Source of the DNA: Owenia fusiformis
Taxonomy: Eukaryota > Annelida > Polychaeta > Sabellida > Oweniidae
Assembly: GCA_903813345.2 (NCBI GenBank)
Contig: CAIIXF020000007.1
Coordinates: 871,730 to 935,729, forward strand
Direction of reading: 5' to 3'
Length of the DNA: 64,000 nt
Shown one piece after another: positions 55,001-58,000 of this stretch; positions within the stretch are counted from its first letter, which is position 1; every line of letters starts with the position of its first letter. Under the pieces are notes generated by a model, which saw only the letters and a program-made list of their open reading frames with translations, searched no databases and had not been told where the DNA came from. The position numbers and the translations under genes were made by a program.

Positions 55001-58000
55001 AATTGTTCTATTAGCATAAGCTCTCTGAGCTTTTTGAACTCTTCAGATACATCTTTAGAGACAAGCCACCTGTCAAAAAGCTGCTCTTGCTCTCGAGCAA
55101 ACTCAACATGGGTTTGGTCACTCTGTTTGTGGGCATTTCTAAATTTTTGTCTGTAAGCTTCTGGCACTAGTTCATAAGCTTTAAGAATCGCATTTTTAAT
55201 AAGGTCATAATCAGAGCATACTTCTGCTGAGAGAGAGGCAAATATTTCACTTGCTTTACCAATGAATACACTCTGAAGCATAACTGGCCATGCTGATTTA
55301 GGCCAATCGAGGCTTTGAGCGACTTTTTCAAAATGCGTAAAGTATTTATCAACATTTTTCTCCTGAAATTTAGGTACAAATTTGAGAAATTTTGAAGCGT
55401 CAAATCTATTTTCAAAATGTTGATGCATAGTAGCATGTTCATCAGTTTTAGATTGAGCTTCTATTTCCAAACGTTTTAATTCAATTTCTCTTTGAATTTC
55501 TTGTTCTCTCATTTGTCTTTCATTTTCTCTTTTTTCTCTTTCATTTTGCATTTCTAACTCTTTTTCTCTTAATTCTTTTTCATTTTGCAACTCTTTTTCT
55601 CTCCTTTCATTTTCAAGCTCTTTTTCTCTTATTTCAAGCTCTTTAAGCCTTATAGGATCTACAGGCTCAACATGCTGGACTGGCTCTACAATAAGCTTTA
55701 ATGCTTCTTCTGGTAATATTTCTTCCGCTACCAAATATGGTACCAGAATATTTTTTATTGCACCTTTTCGGTATGAAGTTTTTACTGCCAAACCAACATG
55801 TTTTGCTAGTGCCAGAAGTTCAGTTTTCTTTAACTTGTCAAACTCCTCCAAAGAGGGCGCTTCTAAAAATGTCTCAACCTCAAAACTCATTTTTGATTAA
55901 TTGCTGTCTTCACAATTTAGATATACAATTTTGGAATTTTGAATTTTAAGATTTATGAATTTTAGCTTGTTGTAGTTGTATCCCGGACGAGCCCCCAATT
56001 TCTGTTACGTTCGAAAATAACAGAAAGTAAAAACAGCAATTAAAATATGATAACAATATATTTATATTTTGAAAACTAAATAATATAACAATAATATAAA
56101 GGAGGTTTAATACTTATGTGATGTCCAATCAATGATACGGCTTATTCTTGATGTCGATAAATGTCGTTGACGATACTTGAGAATGTTCCGGATCACGAAA
56201 TGTTTCAATAATCGTTAATAGTTCTCCAATGTTTGTAATAATCCAATAATGTTTGTTGTAATCCTATAATGTTCGTATCCAATAATGTTTGATGATAATC
56301 CACAAATGTTTGATGATAATCCACAAATGTTTATGATAATCCACGAATATATATGATAATCCGTATATAATGTATGTTGTAATATATGTCCATATAAAGT
56401 CCTCAGGTTGTATGTTTGTAGTGTTATAAATGTTCCCACAGTAATTATCTGCTAAGAAGATGCCCTTTTGATAAACTTTGAAATTCTGCTTTATTTAGTT
56501 CCTTTGAGATGTCCAGTTATGATTACTTAATTATCTGCTAATGAGAGTCACTGTGCTGTTCTTTTTATAATGTGAAAGAATGATCCAGAAACGAATCTTC
56601 TGGAACTACATCTTGATTGGACATCTTTAGTGACATGATTAAATTTTAATGAATGGTTATAATTTCTAGAACTATCTGGATGGTCAAGGGTTAATGAGTC
56701 ATTCAGTTCAGTTTTGTTTACAAGATACAGTGTATAATGTCATTGTGACCTTGACCTAAGATCTCTAATAAAAAATAGCTCAACATATACAGCAAGCATA
56801 CATTACAAATTAAACTATAGGTGAATATAGTAGAATATAATATACATATAGCTCACTACTGTAACAATGGGGACTTCACTTGAAAGAAAACATACTGTTT
56901 TAATAAAAACCACTGTATTTATGCCCAGAAAGTACTCATGGTGAAAGATATGACCGTCTAAAATCACTTGCCATACTGCACATGGTCTTTTATGTTAGAT
57001 GCTTTTAAGGTAGCTTCATGATTACCTAATGTTGAATAAAGGTGGGCCATGATATTGGGCTGTTGTGACATCATCATCATCATTACTATCTGGTTCAGGT
57101 TGAGATTTTAAGTTATGATAACTGTAAGCTCTTGATTTTCCTGATGCTCATTGATTCATTCTTTTATCTTCCATTTCAATAGCTCTCTAGAATCTTAGTT
57201 TTTTCCAGTCTATAGTTTTGTTGTCTCTTATAGAAATTATCATCACACTTAAAAAGGTATGATATTGTGGTCAGCTTGGCAGGTAGGCAGTGGTCAGATG
57301 ATTGGGGTAGAGTCTCATTTTCCTTCTCTGTACATTTCAAGAGAAAATACTCGACGGGATGATTTGAATTGTTCAGGGATGTTTCTTGCTCTGAAAATCT
57401 AGGACTGACTAGTTTCTGGGCATGCTGAGTTGTTTAGGGTGGCCACTCTTGGTTATCAGGTACAGTATTGTTTGTCATGTGAACATAGTAGGTGCTTCTT
57501 TGTTTTGCTGCTGTATCATACCTTGCTGAATTACAATGGGTTAACCATATGTCTTTGTCACCCTTGAGGTGGCTAGATTATTTCACAGAGGTTGAATTCA
57601 ACTGAACTGTCTCTCTACTTTTTATGTCCCCACCACATAGTGTTGGGCCATATTGTGGGCCTAGGCGCGTCTGTCTTTCCGTATGTCTGTCTGTCCGTCC
57701 ATACGTCCGGCAGTTTTCTCAAAAACCGCTACAGATATCACCTTCAAATTTTCAGGGATAACTTATGAGTGCATACAGATGTGGATGAAAAAAAATTAAC
57801 TCGATACCTACTTCCTGTCGGCCATTTTGAAGTCAAATGCTAAAATCCTTGTCTGCAAACTTTAAGAAAAACGGCTTCACAGTTGCTTTTAAAACTTTAA
57901 CATCTTGTTCAGCTCACTTCATTCTAGATCTGATTAGGTTTTGGACCTGTTTGCTCAGTCATGTCAGCCATTTTGAATGTTTTAAGAAAAGTTAGCGCAC

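Larger units (their letters stand above)
51412..56866 (-). mobile_element. Gmr1-like Ty3/gypsy retrotransposon lacking reverse transcriptase
   Basis: 5455 bp flanked by the 4-bp duplication ATGG (51408-51411, 56867-56870). Two 864-bp LTRs (TGTTAC…GTAACA) bound a 3.7-kb interior. The order on the minus strand is LTR, primer site, one Gag-protease-integrase ORF, polypurine tract, LTR. Integrase directly after protease is the Gmr1-type gene order. The rest of integrase, reverse transcriptase and RNase H are missing. The LTRs look identical base for base, so the insertion is recent and must have been made in trans. Confidence 0.85.
50369..56995. mobile_element. Large palindromic foldback element interrupted by an LTR retrotransposon
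   Basis: CATGTGCAGTATGGCAAGTG (near 50377) recurs inverted at 56963-56985. The match continues through GACTTCACTT (near 50920 and 56871) and resumes on the other side of the retrotransposon (AAAATATCAATC near 50937 against its complement near 51390). The original element was therefore 50369-51411 joined to 56871-56995, about 1.2 kb with long inverted arms, before the LTR element landed in its right arm. Outer boundaries are approximate. Confidence 0.7.
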
